Of a stretch of 64,000 bases of DNA, positions 16,022-27,929 are shown piece by piece. The translations under genes were made by a program, and so were the position numbers. The DNA is from Corallococcus exercitus (lineage in GTDB: Bacteria > Myxococcota > Myxococcia > Myxococcales > Myxococcaceae). The stretch covers positions 1 to 64,000 of the forward strand of contig NZ_RAVW01000001.1 in the NCBI RefSeq assembly GCF_003611585.1, read 5' to 3'. The notes beneath the pieces are model-generated. The model was not told the DNA's origin and made no database searches. It saw only the letters and a list, made by a program, of their open reading frames with translations. Every line of letters starts with the position of its first letter. The stretch's first letter is position 1.

Positions 16022-17257
16022 CTAGAAGATCTCTTCCAGCCACTCGCGCATCCGGCCCTTCACCTTCTTGTAGACGTTGCCGTCCTCGCGGATGCGGAAC
16101 ATGCGGCGGTCCATGTGCTTGGCGCCGTAGACCACCAGGCCCACGCCCGTGGCGTACATGGGGCTCTTCACCACGTCCACCAGACCTCCGATGCCGCGCG
16201 GCATGCCCCGGCGCACCGGCAGGCCCAGCACCTCTTCCGCCAGCTCCGGCATGCCCGCGAGCAGCGTGCTGCCGCCCGTGATGACGATGCCCGACGCGAG
16301 CAGGTCCTCGTAGCCGCACTTCTGGATCTCCCGGTGCACGAGCTGGAAGATCTCCTCCACGCGCGGCTCCAGGATCTCCGAGAGGATCTGCCGACCCAGC
16401 ACGCGCGGCTGACGGCCGCCCACGCTGGGCACTTCAATCGTCTCGTCCTTGTTGATCATGGACGCGAGCGCGCAGCCGTACTTCTGCTTGATGCGCTCGG
16501 CCTCGTGCGCGGGGGTGCGCAGGCCGATGGCGATGTCGCTCGTCAGGTTGTTGCCGCCCAGGGCAATCACCGCCGTGTGGACGATGGAGCCGCCAGAGAA
16601 GATGGCGATGTCCGTCGTGCCGCCGCCGATGTCGACGAGGCACACGCCCAGCTCCTTCTCGTCCTCGCTCAGCACGGCCTCGGCGGACGCGAGCGGCTGG
16701 AGCACGATGTCGGAGACGTTCAGGCCCGTGCGGTTGGCGCACTTGACGATGTTCTGCGCGCTGGAGACGGCGCCCGTGACGATGTGCACCTTGGCCTCCA
16801 GGCGCACGCCGGCCATGCCCAGGGGCTCCTTGATGCCGCCCTGGTCGTCGATGATGAACTCCTGCGGCAGGACGTGGATGACCTCCCGGTCCAGCGGGAT
16901 GGCCACCGCCTTCGCCGCGTCGATGACGCGCGCGATGTCCGCGTCGCGGACCTCCTTGTCCTTCACCGCGACGATGCCCTGGGAGTTGAAGCCCTTGATG
17001 TGGCCGCCGGCGATCCCCGTGTAGACGTGGGAGATCTCCGCCCCGGCCATCAGCTCGGCTTCCTCCACGGCGCGCCGGATGGACGACACCGTGGCCTCGA
17101 TGTTGACCACGACGCCCTTGCGCAATCCCTTCGACGGATGCGTACCGATACCGATGATGTCGATACCGCTATCGGTCAGCTCGCCGACGATGGCGCAGAT
17201 CTTCGTCGTGCCGATGTCGAGGCCGACGATGATCTCCCCCGACTTCTGCTTCGCCAT
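16022..17257 (-). CDS. ftsA: Cell division protein FtsA
   Basis: The protein has 411 residues from the ATG at 17257, preceded by GGGAGGAG. It is an actin-fold ATPase that anchors FtsZ filaments to the membrane. The phosphate-1 loop VGLDIGTTKICAIVG is at the N-terminus, CLVDIGGGTTDIAIF forms the second phosphate loop, and VITGGSTLLAGMPELAEEVLG the adenosine motif. The C-terminus ends in a basic-hydrophobic stretch (KVKGRMREWLEEIF) that fits the membrane-targeting amphipathic helix. It follows ftsQ by 43 bases. Confidence 0.97.
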   Translation of the reverse strand: MAKQKSGEIIVGLDIGTTKICAIVGELTDSGIDIIGIGTHPSKGLRKGVVVNIEATVSSIRRAVEEAELMAGAEISHVYTGIAGGHIKGFNSQGIVAVKDKEVRDADIARVIDAAKAVAIPLDREVIHVLPQEFIIDDQGGIKEPLGMAGVRLEAKVHIVTGAVSSAQNIVKCANRTGLNVSDIVLQPLASAEAVLSEDEKELGVCLVDIGGGTTDIAIFSGGSIVHTAVIALGGNNLTSDIAIGLRTPAHEAERIKQKYGCALASMINKDETIEVPSVGGRQPRVLGRQILSEILEPRVEEIFQLVHREIQKCGYEDLLASGIVITGGSTLLAGMPELAEEVLGLPVRRGMPRGIGGLVDVVKSPMYATGVGLVVYGAKHMDRRMFRIREDGNVYKKVKGRMREWLEEIF

Positions 17258-17300
17258 GTGACTCCTCCCAGGCTCCCTCACTTTCGTGAAGGAAGCATCC

Positions 17301-18158
17301 TCACTGCGTCGAGTCCCCGCTCCGCACGGAGTCGGACCCACTCGAAAGCCTCACCGCCACCCAACCCGGTCGGGCACGGTTATCCAGGCGAATGATCGCG
17401 GCTGCAAGCCCCCTTGTGCTGAGCTCGCGTCGAACGCGCGCCAGCCGCTGGAGCTTGACTTCCGTTTCGCCCGCGCCGAGGCGCACCTCCTGCCCCGTCG
17501 CCGTCACCAGCGCAAGCCCGGTGTTCTCCAGGCGCACTTCAGAAAGCCGCTCGGATCGTCCGGGCAACAGCCGCGCATAAGCACGGGTTACATCCAGCGC
17601 CTCGCGGAACTTCGCGCGCACACCGTCCGGGTCCGCCACGTACGCGTCGCGTTCCACGCCGGTGACAAGCGGCAGGTCCAGCCCGTCCCCCGGGGTGACG
17701 CGCTTGAAGGGCTCGCCCTCCTCGTCCAGCACGTACAGGTCGCCCAGCACCGCCAGCGCCGCGGGTGCGTGCTCCGTCACCTCCACGGACACGCCGCGCG
17801 GAAACCGCCGCGTCACCTCCACCGTGCGCACCCAGGGGTGCTGGCCCATGGACCGCGCCAGCGCGGCCGGGTCCAGCGTCCACAGGTTCTGCCCCGCCGT
17901 CAGCCCGGACAGCTTCAGGAGCTCCGGGCGCGAGGCCCGCTCCAGCCCGGAGAAGTTCACCGACTCCAGCGCGAAGCGCGGCGACACCAGCGCCCAGGCG
18001 CGCACTTCGATGCCGCCCCAGATGAGCCCCGCCGTCGCGACGGCCAGCCCCAGCGCCTTCGCCACCGACGGCCCGTGCGAACGGACCGCGCCCTTCACCG
18101 CGTCGTTGCGCGGTGCGGCGTCCAGGCGGCGGCGGTTCTTGGATTTTCCGAAGGCCAT
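17301..18158 (-). CDS. ftsQ: Cell division protein FtsQ (POTRA domain)
   Basis: The protein has 285 residues from the ATG at 18158 (MAFGKSKNRRR). A basic cytoplasmic tail is followed by one membrane helix (about 38-58) and an envelope POTRA domain starting near SPRFALESVNFSGLERASR. The FtsQ-type region then carries PWVRTVEVTRRFPRGVSVEVTEHAPAA, which is characteristic of the family. FtsQ bridges early and late divisome proteins and holds FtsL/FtsB-type partners. It sits between ddl and ftsA, the classical position. Confidence 0.93.
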   Translation of the reverse strand: MAFGKSKNRRRLDAAPRNDAVKGAVRSHGPSVAKALGLAVATAGLIWGGIEVRAWALVSPRFALESVNFSGLERASRPELLKLSGLTAGQNLWTLDPAALARSMGQHPWVRTVEVTRRFPRGVSVEVTEHAPAALAVLGDLYVLDEEGEPFKRVTPGDGLDLPLVTGVERDAYVADPDGVRAKFREALDVTRAYARLLPGRSERLSEVRLENTGLALVTATGQEVRLGAGETEVKLQRLARVRRELSTRGLAAAIIRLDNRARPGWVAVRLSSGSDSVRSGDSTQ

Positions 18159-18292
18159 GACTAGGGAGGCGCATGCTGCGTGCGGACGACGAACCACGCC
18201 AGTTTTTGGCTACAGGCACGTCGCTGTAGCGGCACGAGGGGACACCCCGCCCCTGCAAGGGTCTGGAACTCCAGGAAAGAACGCGGAGCGGC

Positions 18293-19245
<953 letters not shown>

Positions 19246-19249
<4 letters not shown>

Positions 19250-20178
19250 GGCAGGAAGACTCCAACGGATTTGACTTCGGGGTGCATGACGATGCCGGTG
19301 GCCTCTTGTACCCGGTCTTGCATCAGGGTGATGAGGCCCCGCACGTCCCGAGCGGCCGCGCCGCCCAGGTTGACGATCCAGTTCGCGTGCAGCATGGACA
19401 CCTGCGCGCGCCCCAGGGTGTGCCCCTTCAGGCCGACAAGTTCAATCAGCCGCCCGGCGTGGTCGCCCGGCGGGTTGGTGAACACGCTGCCAAAGTTGGG
19501 CTGACTCAAGGGCTGCGTGCGCTTGCGGTAGCCCAGGTCCGCGTCCATGGCCGCCTTGCTGGCCACGACATCGCCCTTGGGAAGATGGAAGCGCACGCGG
19601 GTGACGATACCTCCAGCGGGCAGCGTGGCGTGACGGTAGGTGTGCGGCACCTGCGACTTCGTCAGCCACCCCACCCCGTCCGCGGTGGCCACTTCAATGG
19701 CCTCCACCACGCGGAAGCACTCGCCGTTCTTGGTGCCCGCGTTCATGGTGACGGCGCCGCCCAGGGTGCCGGGAATGCCCGCGAGGAACTCCGCGCCCAC
19801 CAGGCCCTGCGCGCGCATCACGTTGACCAGCCGGGCAATGGCCGCGCCCGTGCCCAGCGTCACCCGCCCGTCGTCCGGGCCCACGTCCAGCGCTTCCGGG
19901 AACAAATCCGGGGGCAGCTTCACGGTGAGCCCCGGCACGCCGCCGTCGCCCACCAGCGTGTTGGCCCCGCCGCCCAGCACCGTCACGGGGATGCCCTCGT
20001 CGCGGGCCAGGCGCAGCAGGTCCACCAGCGCGTCCGGCGAACGGGGCCGCACCAGCGCTTCGGCCGGTCCGCCCACGCGCACGCTGATGAGCGGCGCCAG
20101 GGGTTCACCCGGCTTGACGTCCAGGCCCGGCAGACGCGCCACGCGCGCCGCCAGCGGTGTCACCTCGCCCGGCTGCAT
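19246..20178 (-). CDS. murB: UDP-N-acetylenolpyruvoylglucosamine reductase MurB
   Basis: The protein has 310 residues. This FAD-dependent reductase converts UDP-GlcNAc-enolpyruvate to UDP-MurNAc. The FAD-binding motifs SVRVGGPAEALVRP and VLGGGANTLVGDGG and the substrate region AGIPGTLGGAVTMNAG are visible. GSVFTNPPGDHAGRLIE carries the catalytic Ser of the GSVF motif. It is placed between murC and ddl, with 3 bases after the murC stop and a 4-base overlap with ddl. Confidence 0.97.
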
Positions 20179-20181
20179 CCC

Positions 20182-21602
<1,421 letters not shown>

Positions 21603-21606
<4 letters not shown>

Positions 21607-22754
21607 GCCTTGCTCCCGGGTGCCTTCTTCACGTCCTTCGGTCCACGGTCCCGCCCGCCCGGGCCCCAGGCCTGGGTGGTCAGGTCCACGCACACGTCCG
21701 CCAGCTCCTTCGCGGCGGCGGGGCGGCCGAGGATGCCCGCCTTCTTCGCCATCTGCTTGAGCTTCGCCGGGTCCGTCATCAGGCCGCGCAGCGTTTCCGC
21801 CAGCTTCTGACCGGTGAGCTCCGACTCGCGGAACATGAGGGCCGCGCCCGCGTCCACCAGCGCGCGGGCGTTCACCTCCTGGTGGTTGTCCGTCGCGTGC
21901 GGGAAGGGCACCAGGATGCTGGCCTTCTTGCACACCGTCAGCTCCGCCAGCGACGTGGCTCCCGCGCGGCAGATGACCAGGTCCGCCTTCGCGTACGCGG
22001 AGGACATGTCGTCGATGAACTCCACCACCTGGGCCACGTCCGCGAAGCCCTTGTCCGCGTAGCCCTTCCTCACCGTCTCCAGGTCCAGCTTCCCCGTCTG
22101 GTGGACGATGTCGAGTTGGTCCTTCACGTCCCCCAGCGAGTCCAGCGCGTCCAGCACCCGGTTGTTGAGGCCGCGCGCGCCCAGGCTGCCGCCGAAGATG
22201 AGGACGGAGAACTTCTCGTGCGCGGCGCTGCTGCGCAGGTAGTTGTCCATCAGCTTCTTGCGGATAGGGTTGCCAATCATCTGCACCTTGGCTTCGGGGA
22301 AGAACGCGCGCGCTTCCTCGAAGGCGGTGAAGACGACCTTCACGATGCGGCCCAATATCTTGTTGGTGAGCCCGGGCAGCGCGTTCTGCTCCTGGATGGC
22401 GGTGGGGATGCCCATCAGCCACGCGGCCAGCACCACCGGGCCGCTCGCGTAGCCGCCCACGCCCACCACCACGTCCGGCTTCTGGCGCGACAGGATGCGG
22501 AACGACGCGAGGAACGCCAGCGGCAGCGCGATGAGGCCCTTGATGAGCCCGAGCAGGCCCTTGCCCTTGAGCCCCTGCACCTTCACGAACTCCAGCGGGT
22601 ACCCCTCCTTGGGCACCACGCGCGCCTCCAGGCCCTTCTCGGTGCCCACGAAGACGACCTGGTTGTTCGGATGGCGCGTGACGACCTCTTCCGCCAACGC
22701 GATGCCCGGGAACAGGTGGCCGCCGGTGCCGCCGCCCGCGATGAGCACCTTCAC
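21603..22754 (-). CDS. murG: MurG glycosyltransferase (lipid II synthase)
   Basis: The protein has 383 residues from the GTG at 22754 ([23 protein letters not shown]). It transfers GlcNAc from UDP-GlcNAc to lipid I on the inner membrane face. The G-loop [26 protein letters not shown], a second G-loop [12 protein letters not shown] and the UDP-GlcNAc site [11 protein letters not shown] are all present. The initiating GTGA overlaps the ftsW stop by four bases. Confidence 0.97.
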
Positions 22755-23914
22755 GCCGTCACCTCCCGCAGGTCCGTCGTGCCCGTGCGCACCGGCCGCG
22801 TCGCGCCCTGGGTGTTCGCGCTGAGCGACAAGAGCACGCCCGCGGAGCCCATCAGCACCACCAGCGACGTGCCGCCGTAGGACACGAACGGCAGCGTCAG
22901 GCCCTTCGTGGGCAGCAGGCCCATGGCCACGCACATGTTCACCGTGGCCTGGAACGCGATGATGGAGCTGATGCCCAGGCCCAGGTACGTGCCGAAGGTC
23001 TCCCCCGCCGCCAGGGCCGCGCGGACGCCGCGCCAGAGGACGACGGCGTACAGCACCACGAGCAGCCCCACGCCGATGAGCCCCAGCTCCTCACCCAGGA
23101 TGGAGAAGATGAAGTCCGTGTGCGCCTCCGGCAGGAAGAACAGCTTCTGCCGGCCGTCCCCCAGCCCCAGGCCGGTGATGCCACCGGAGCCGATGGACAT
23201 GAGCGACTCCGCCACCTGGTAGCCCACGTCGTGCCGGTGGGCCCACGGGTCCAGGAACGCGAGGATGCGCTTCATGCGGTACGGGCTGGTCGCGATGGCG
23301 ACGAACGCCAGCGGCAGCGCGAGCAGCACCGAGCCCACGAGGTACGACAGCTTCGTGCCCGCCGCGAACAGCAGCACGAAGAGCATGAACACCAGGAGCA
23401 CGCTGCTGCCGAAGTCCGGCTGGAGCATGCACAGCAGCACCAGGATGCCGCACAGGGCCAGGTGCGGCAGGAAGCCGATGGAGAACGTGGCCACCTTCTC
23501 CCGCTTCTTCGCCAGCGAATAGGACAGGTAGACGAGCCACGCGAACTTGGCGATTTCGGCCGGCTGGAGGCTGAAGCCCGGCAGGCGGATCCACCGCCGC
23601 GCGCCGCCCGCCGTGGTGCCGATGCCGGGGATGGCCACCGCGACGAGCAGCACGATGGCGATGAGCAGCAGCGGATACGCCAGCCGCGCCAGCTTCCGCC
23701 AGCCCACCTTCATGGCCACCGCCATGGCCACGAGGCCCAGGCCCGCGGCGGACAGCTGGCGCTTGAGGAAGTAGAGGCTGTCGCCCAGCTTGTCCTGCGC
23801 CAGCACCGCGCTGGCCGAGTACGTCATCACCAGGCCCAGCGCCACGAGCGCCAGCACCGCGCACAGGAGAATCGGATCGAACCGCACGGGGGCGGCCGGA
23901 GGAGAGGTCTTCAT
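22751..23914 (-). CDS. ftsW: Peptidoglycan glycosyltransferase FtsW (SEDS family)
   Basis: The protein has 387 residues from the ATG at 23914, five bases after the murD stop. About ten membrane segments are visible. Family motifs include [23 protein letters not shown] at the start and [57 protein letters not shown] and the closing [20 protein letters not shown] are also seen. Its place beside murD and murG supports FtsW rather than RodA. It should polymerise lipid II together with the PASTA-containing FtsI of this cluster. Confidence 0.96.
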   Translation of the reverse strand: MKTSPPAAPVRFDPILLCAVLALVALGLVMTYSASAVLAQDKLGDSLYFLKRQLSAAGLGLVAMAVAMKVGWRKLARLAYPLLLIAIVLLVAVAIPGIGTTAGGARRWIRLPGFSLQPAEIAKFAWLVYLSYSLAKKREKVATFSIGFLPHLALCGILVLLCMLQPDFGSSVLLVFMLFVLLFAAGTKLSYLVGSVLLALPLAFVAIATSPYRMKRILAFLDPWAHRHDVGYQVAESLMSIGSGGITGLGLGDGRQKLFFLPEAHTDFIFSILGEELGLIGVGLLVVLYAVVLWRGVRAALAAGETFGTYLGLGISSIIAFQATVNMCVAMGLLPTKGLTLPFVSYGGTSLVVLMGSAGVLLSLSANTQGATRPVRTGTTDLREVTA

Positions 23915-23919
23915 CACGG

Positions 23920-25290
23920 TCAGAGCGCCCCGACCAGGCGCTTGAACGTGTCGCCCCGGTCCTCGAAGTTCTTGAACTGGTCGTACGACGCGCACGCCGG
24001 GGACAGGAGCACCGTGTCCCCCGCCTTCGCGACCTCACGCGCCTTCGCCACCGCCTGGGCCAGCGTGCCGCACGCGTGCACCGGCGCATCGTTCGCGTAC
24101 GCCCGCGCCAGCGCGTCCGCGTCCTGGCCAATGGTCAGCACGCCCTTCACCTTCCCCTGCCCCGCCTCCACCATGGGCGCGTACGGCGCGCCCTTGCCCT
24201 TGCCGCCCGCGATGAGCCACACGTCGCCCGCGAACGCCTTGAGCGCCACCAGCACGGAGTCCACGTTGGTGGCCTTGGAGTCGTTCACCCACTCCACGCC
24301 GTCCAGCACGCGCACGCTCTCCAGCCGGTGCGCCAGGCCCGGGTAGCTGTCCAGGCCCGCTTGCACCGCGTCCTTCGCCACGCCGCCCAGCCGCGCCAGC
24401 AGCGCCGCCGCCATCGCGTTCTGCGCGTTGTGCGCGCCCCGGAGCGAGCGGTTGGTGAGCGTGTAGGACTCGCCCGCGAACTCCAGTTCGAAGCCCCCGG
24501 ACCGCGCGATGGCCAGCCCCGCCAGCTTCGGCGCGTCCACCACCGGGCGGCCCGTGAGGCTGAAGCCGTACACGGGCACTCGCGCGGAAGCGGCCAGCCC
24601 CATCACCGCCGCGTCGTCCGCGTTCACCACGGCGAAGTCGCTGGCGGGGTCCTGGTTCATGAAGATGCGCGCCTTGGCCGCGCCGTACTCGGCGTGGTTG
24701 GCGTAGCGGTCCAGGTGGTCCGGCGTGAGGTTGAGGATGGCCGCGCCCGTGGGCTTGAGCTGGTGGATGCCCTCCAGCTGGAAGCTGGACAGCTCCACCA
24801 CCAGCGCGTCCCAGTCCCCGGGGGACATGGCGGCCTCCGCCAGCGGACGGCCCAGGTTGCCGCCCACGAAGGTGCGCAGGCCCGCCTTCGCGTACAGCTC
24901 GCCGGTGAGCGCCGTGGTGGTGCTCTTGCCGTTGGTGCCGGTGATGCCCAGGAAGCGCGTGCCCGTGAGGAAGCGGCCCGCGAGTTCAATCTCGCCCCAC
25001 ACGGGGACGCCCGACGTGCGCGCGGCCTCCAGCTCCGGCAGCGACAGCGGCACGCCCGGGCTCACCACCACCAGGTCCTGGCGGGTGAGCAGCCCCGGGG
25101 GCGTGGCGCCGGTGGCGAGCTCGACACCCTGCGCGCGAAGCTCCTTCGCCACGTCGCCGAGCGCGTCCTCGGAGCGCGCGTCCAGCGCCGTCACCTTCGC
25201 GCCCTGCTGGACGAGCAGCCGGAGCGCCGCGACGCCGCTCTTGGCCAGCCCGAACACCGCGACCTTCCGACCGGACAGCGAGGGATTCAT
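23920..25290 (-). CDS. murD: UDP-N-acetylmuramoylalanine--D-glutamate ligase MurD
   Basis: The protein has 456 residues from the ATG at 25290 (MNPSLSGRKVAVFGLAKSG). It adds D-Glu to UDP-MurNAc-L-Ala. The P-loop GITGTNGKSTTTAL, the central NLTPDHLDRYANHAEYGAAK and the C-terminal NDSKATNVDSVLVAL and LLSPACASYDQFKNFEDRG are all typical of MurD. It follows mraY by 31 bases. Confidence 0.96.
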   Translation of the reverse strand: MNPSLSGRKVAVFGLAKSGVAALRLLVQQGAKVTALDARSEDALGDVAKELRAQGVELATGATPPGLLTRQDLVVVSPGVPLSLPELEAARTSGVPVWGEIELAGRFLTGTRFLGITGTNGKSTTTALTGELYAKAGLRTFVGGNLGRPLAEAAMSPGDWDALVVELSSFQLEGIHQLKPTGAAILNLTPDHLDRYANHAEYGAAKARIFMNQDPASDFAVVNADDAAVMGLAASARVPVYGFSLTGRPVVDAPKLAGLAIARSGGFELEFAGESYTLTNRSLRGAHNAQNAMAAALLARLGGVAKDAVQAGLDSYPGLAHRLESVRVLDGVEWVNDSKATNVDSVLVALKAFAGDVWLIAGGKGKGAPYAPMVEAGQGKVKGVLTIGQDADALARAYANDAPVHACGTLAQAVAKAREVAKAGDTVLLSPACASYDQFKNFEDRGDTFKRLVGAL

Positions 25291-25321
25291 GGGGCGGGCC
25301 GACCTCAATGGGGCAAAGCGA

Positions 25322-26500
25322 CTAGCGCAGTTTCAGGGACAGCAGGGCCACGCCACCACAGAGGATGGCGACAATCCAGAAACGCACGATGATCTTCGGC
25401 TCGGCCAGTCCCTTGAGCTCGAAGTGGTGGTGCACGGGCGCCATCTTGAAGACGCGCTTGCCCGTCATCTTGAAGGACGCCACCTGGATCATCACGGAGA
25501 GCGCCTCCGCGAAGAAGATGCCGTGGATGATGGCGGAGACGACTTCGTTCTTGGAGAACACCGCCAGCGCGCCCAGCGCGCCGCCCAGGGCCAGCGAGCC
25601 GATGTCGCCCATGAACACGGACGCCGGGTAGGTGTTGAACCAGAGGAAGGAGATGCCCGCGCCCACGATGCTCGCGCAGAAGACGGCCAGCTCCGCGCCG
25701 CCCGGCACCTGGAGGATGCCCAGGTAGCGGTACAGCGGCGTGGCCGTGAGCTTCGCGACGCCGTTCACCGTCTCCGTGTCCGCGATGTGCAGCGTGGTGC
25801 CCGCCACGTAGCAGAGCACGCAGAAGGTCACCGCCGACACGATGGTGGGGACGATGGCCAGGCCGTCCAGGCCGTCCGTGAGGTTCACCGCGTTGGACGT
25901 GCCCACGATGACCACCCACGCGAAGACGACGTAGAACCAGCCCAGGTCCGGGTTGAACCAATGGGACGGCACGAACGGCAGCGTGAGCCGCGTGTCGATG
26001 AGCAGCGTGGGCCCGAAGGAGCCGTCCGCCTTCGTCCACGTGCACATCAGGCCGAAGATGGCGATGAGGTAGAAGACGGTCTGCAGCACCATCTTCTTGC
26101 GCCCGGCCAGGCCCTTGGAGTTGCGCTTGGACAGCTTGAGCCAGTCGTCCAGGAAGCCGATGAAGCCGTAGCCGAAGGTGAGGAGGATCATCACCCAGAC
26201 GCCGCGGGACTTCAGGTCCGCGAACAGGAGCGTGCCCGCCGCGATGCAGATGAGGATGAGCGCGCCACCCATGGTGGGCGTGCCCTTCTTCTTCTGGTGC
26301 GTGTCCGGGGTGTCCTCGCGCACGTTGCTCTGCCCGTGCTGCTTCAGGCGCAGCCGCGCGATGAGGCGCGGCCCGATGAGCATCCCCAGGAGCAGGGCGA
26401 AGACGCCCGCGGCGATGATGCGGAAGGTCGGGTAGCGCAGGAAGTTGAGGACGCGCCCGGCCTCGGTGTTCTGGATGAGCTCGTACAGAAGGTACAGCAC
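25322..26500 (-). CDS. mraY: Phospho-N-acetylmuramoyl-pentapeptide transferase MraY
   Basis: The protein has 392 residues from a GTG that shares one base with the murF stop. This polytopic enzyme transfers phospho-MurNAc-pentapeptide to undecaprenyl phosphate to make lipid I. The family signatures KKKGTPTMGGALIL, the Asp-containing GFLDDWLKL, NAVNLTDGLDGLA and FMGDIGSLALGGALG are present, along with the MAPVHHHFELKG histidine motif near the C-terminus. Confidence 0.97.
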   Translation of the reverse strand: MLYLLYELIQNTEAGRVLNFLRYPTFRIIAAGVFALLLGMLIGPRLIARLRLKQHGQSNVREDTPDTHQKKKGTPTMGGALILICIAAGTLLFADLKSRGVWVMILLTFGYGFIGFLDDWLKLSKRNSKGLAGRKKMVLQTVFYLIAIFGLMCTWTKADGSFGPTLLIDTRLTLPFVPSHWFNPDLGWFYVVFAWVVIVGTSNAVNLTDGLDGLAIVPTIVSAVTFCVLCYVAGTTLHIADTETVNGVAKLTATPLYRYLGILQVPGGAELAVFCASIVGAGISFLWFNTYPASVFMGDIGSLALGGALGALAVFSKNEVVSAIIHGIFFAEALSVMIQVASFKMTGKRVFKMAPVHHHFELKGLAEPKIIVRFWIVAILCGGVALLSLKLR

Positions 26501-27900
26501 TAGTGACTCCCTCCGGGGGGGGACGCGCCCGTGAGGGCCGCCACCACGCGCTCCAATCGCATGCCGCGACTGGCCTTCACCAGCACCACGTCACCGGGAG
26601 AGAGCCGGGGCGTCAACCACGCCACCAATGGCTCCACTTCGGTGAAGTGGGCGGCGGAATCCTTCATGTCCGCGCTCCCCAGACCGCCCGCGGACCGGGG
26701 GCCGAAGAACGCGACCAGCTTCGCGTGCCGCGCGACGAGCTCACCCAGCCGGGCATGCTCCTCCGCCTCGCCCGCGCCCAATTCCAGCATGTCGCCCAGC
26801 ACCGCCACCGCCCGGCCGCCTTCGGGCACCAGCGTGCCCAGCGTGACGAGCGCGGCCTCCATGGAGGCCGGGTTGGCGTTGTAGCAGTCGTCCACCACCG
26901 TGATGCCGTTCCTGCCGTCCACGATGTTGAGCCGGCGCGCGTACGGCCGCGCTGACTCCAGGCCCTTCACGCACTCCTCCGGGGAGTAGCCCAGGGCCAG
27001 CGCCGTCGCGAACGCCGCCGTCGCGTTCTGCGCGTTGTGCGGCCCCACGAAGTGCAGGCGCACCGGCCAGTCCTTCCCCTGGTAGCGCACGGTGGCCACC
27101 ATGCCGTCGCGGCCCAGCGTGTGGACGGCGGTGAGCCGCACGTCCGCGCCCTCCGCCCGGCCGAACGTCAGGTGCTTCGCGCCGCTGCGCGCGGCCTGGC
27201 GCACGATGAGCGCGTCGTCCACGTTCACCACGGCGGTGGCCTGGGGCAACAGCTCGCGGAACATCTCCCCTTCCGCCTCCGCCACGCCCTCCAGGCTGCC
27301 CAGCCCCTCCAGGTGCTCCGGCTGGACCACGGTGATGACACCCGCGTCCGGCTGCACCTTGCGGGTGAGCCGCTCGATTTCGCCCGGCTGGTTCATCCCC
27401 ACTTCGATGACGGCCGCCACGTGGGACGGCTCCAGCCGGAAGAGCGTGAGCGGGACGCCCACCTCGTTGTTGAAGTTGCCCTCCGTCTTCAGCGCGGGGC
27501 CGCGCGTGGCCAGGATGGCGCCCACCATCTCCTTGGTGGTCGTCTTCCCGTTGGAGCCCCCCACCGCCGCCACGGGGATGTGGAAGCGGCGGCGGTGCAG
27601 CGCCCCCAGCCCGCCCAGCGCGGCCAGGGTGTCGTCGACTTCATAGAGCGCGAAGCCCGGGGGCAGGGCCGGCAGCGCCCTCCCCCGCTTCACCACCGCG
27701 CCGGCCGCTCCCTGGCGCTGGGCACCGTCCACGAAGTCGTGGGCGTCGAAGCGCTCGCCCTGCAGCGCCACGAAGAGACACCCGGGGGTGAGCGACCGGG
27801 TGTCGGTGCAGACGGCGGGAAAGCCCGCGGCAACGGGCTCCCCGCGACGGGTCGCACCCGTCGCCTGCACCACCTCGTCATCGGAGAATCGAGCGGCCAT
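26500..27900 (-). CDS. murF: UDP-N-acetylmuramoyl-tripeptide--D-alanyl-D-alanine ligase MurF
   Basis: The protein has 466 residues. It adds D-Ala-D-Ala made by Ddl to the UDP-MurNAc-tripeptide. The N-terminal substrate domain (TDTRSLTPGCLFVALQGERFDAHDF), the P-loop AVGGSNGKTTTKEMV and VVDDCYNANPASMEAAL, a MurF-specific signature, are clear. The start ATG is 29 bases past the murE stop. Confidence 0.96.
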   Translation of the reverse strand: MAARFSDDEVVQATGATRRGEPVAAGFPAVCTDTRSLTPGCLFVALQGERFDAHDFVDGAQRQGAAGAVVKRGRALPALPPGFALYEVDDTLAALGGLGALHRRRFHIPVAAVGGSNGKTTTKEMVGAILATRGPALKTEGNFNNEVGVPLTLFRLEPSHVAAVIEVGMNQPGEIERLTRKVQPDAGVITVVQPEHLEGLGSLEGVAEAEGEMFRELLPQATAVVNVDDALIVRQAARSGAKHLTFGRAEGADVRLTAVHTLGRDGMVATVRYQGKDWPVRLHFVGPHNAQNATAAFATALALGYSPEECVKGLESARPYARRLNIVDGRNGITVVDDCYNANPASMEAALVTLGTLVPEGGRAVAVLGDMLELGAGEAEEHARLGELVARHAKLVAFFGPRSAGGLGSADMKDSAAHFTEVEPLVAWLTPRLSPGDVVLVKASRGMRLERVVAALTGASPPGGSH

Positions 27901-27929
27901 GGAGGGGGGGGGGTGTGGCCTTGGTGGGG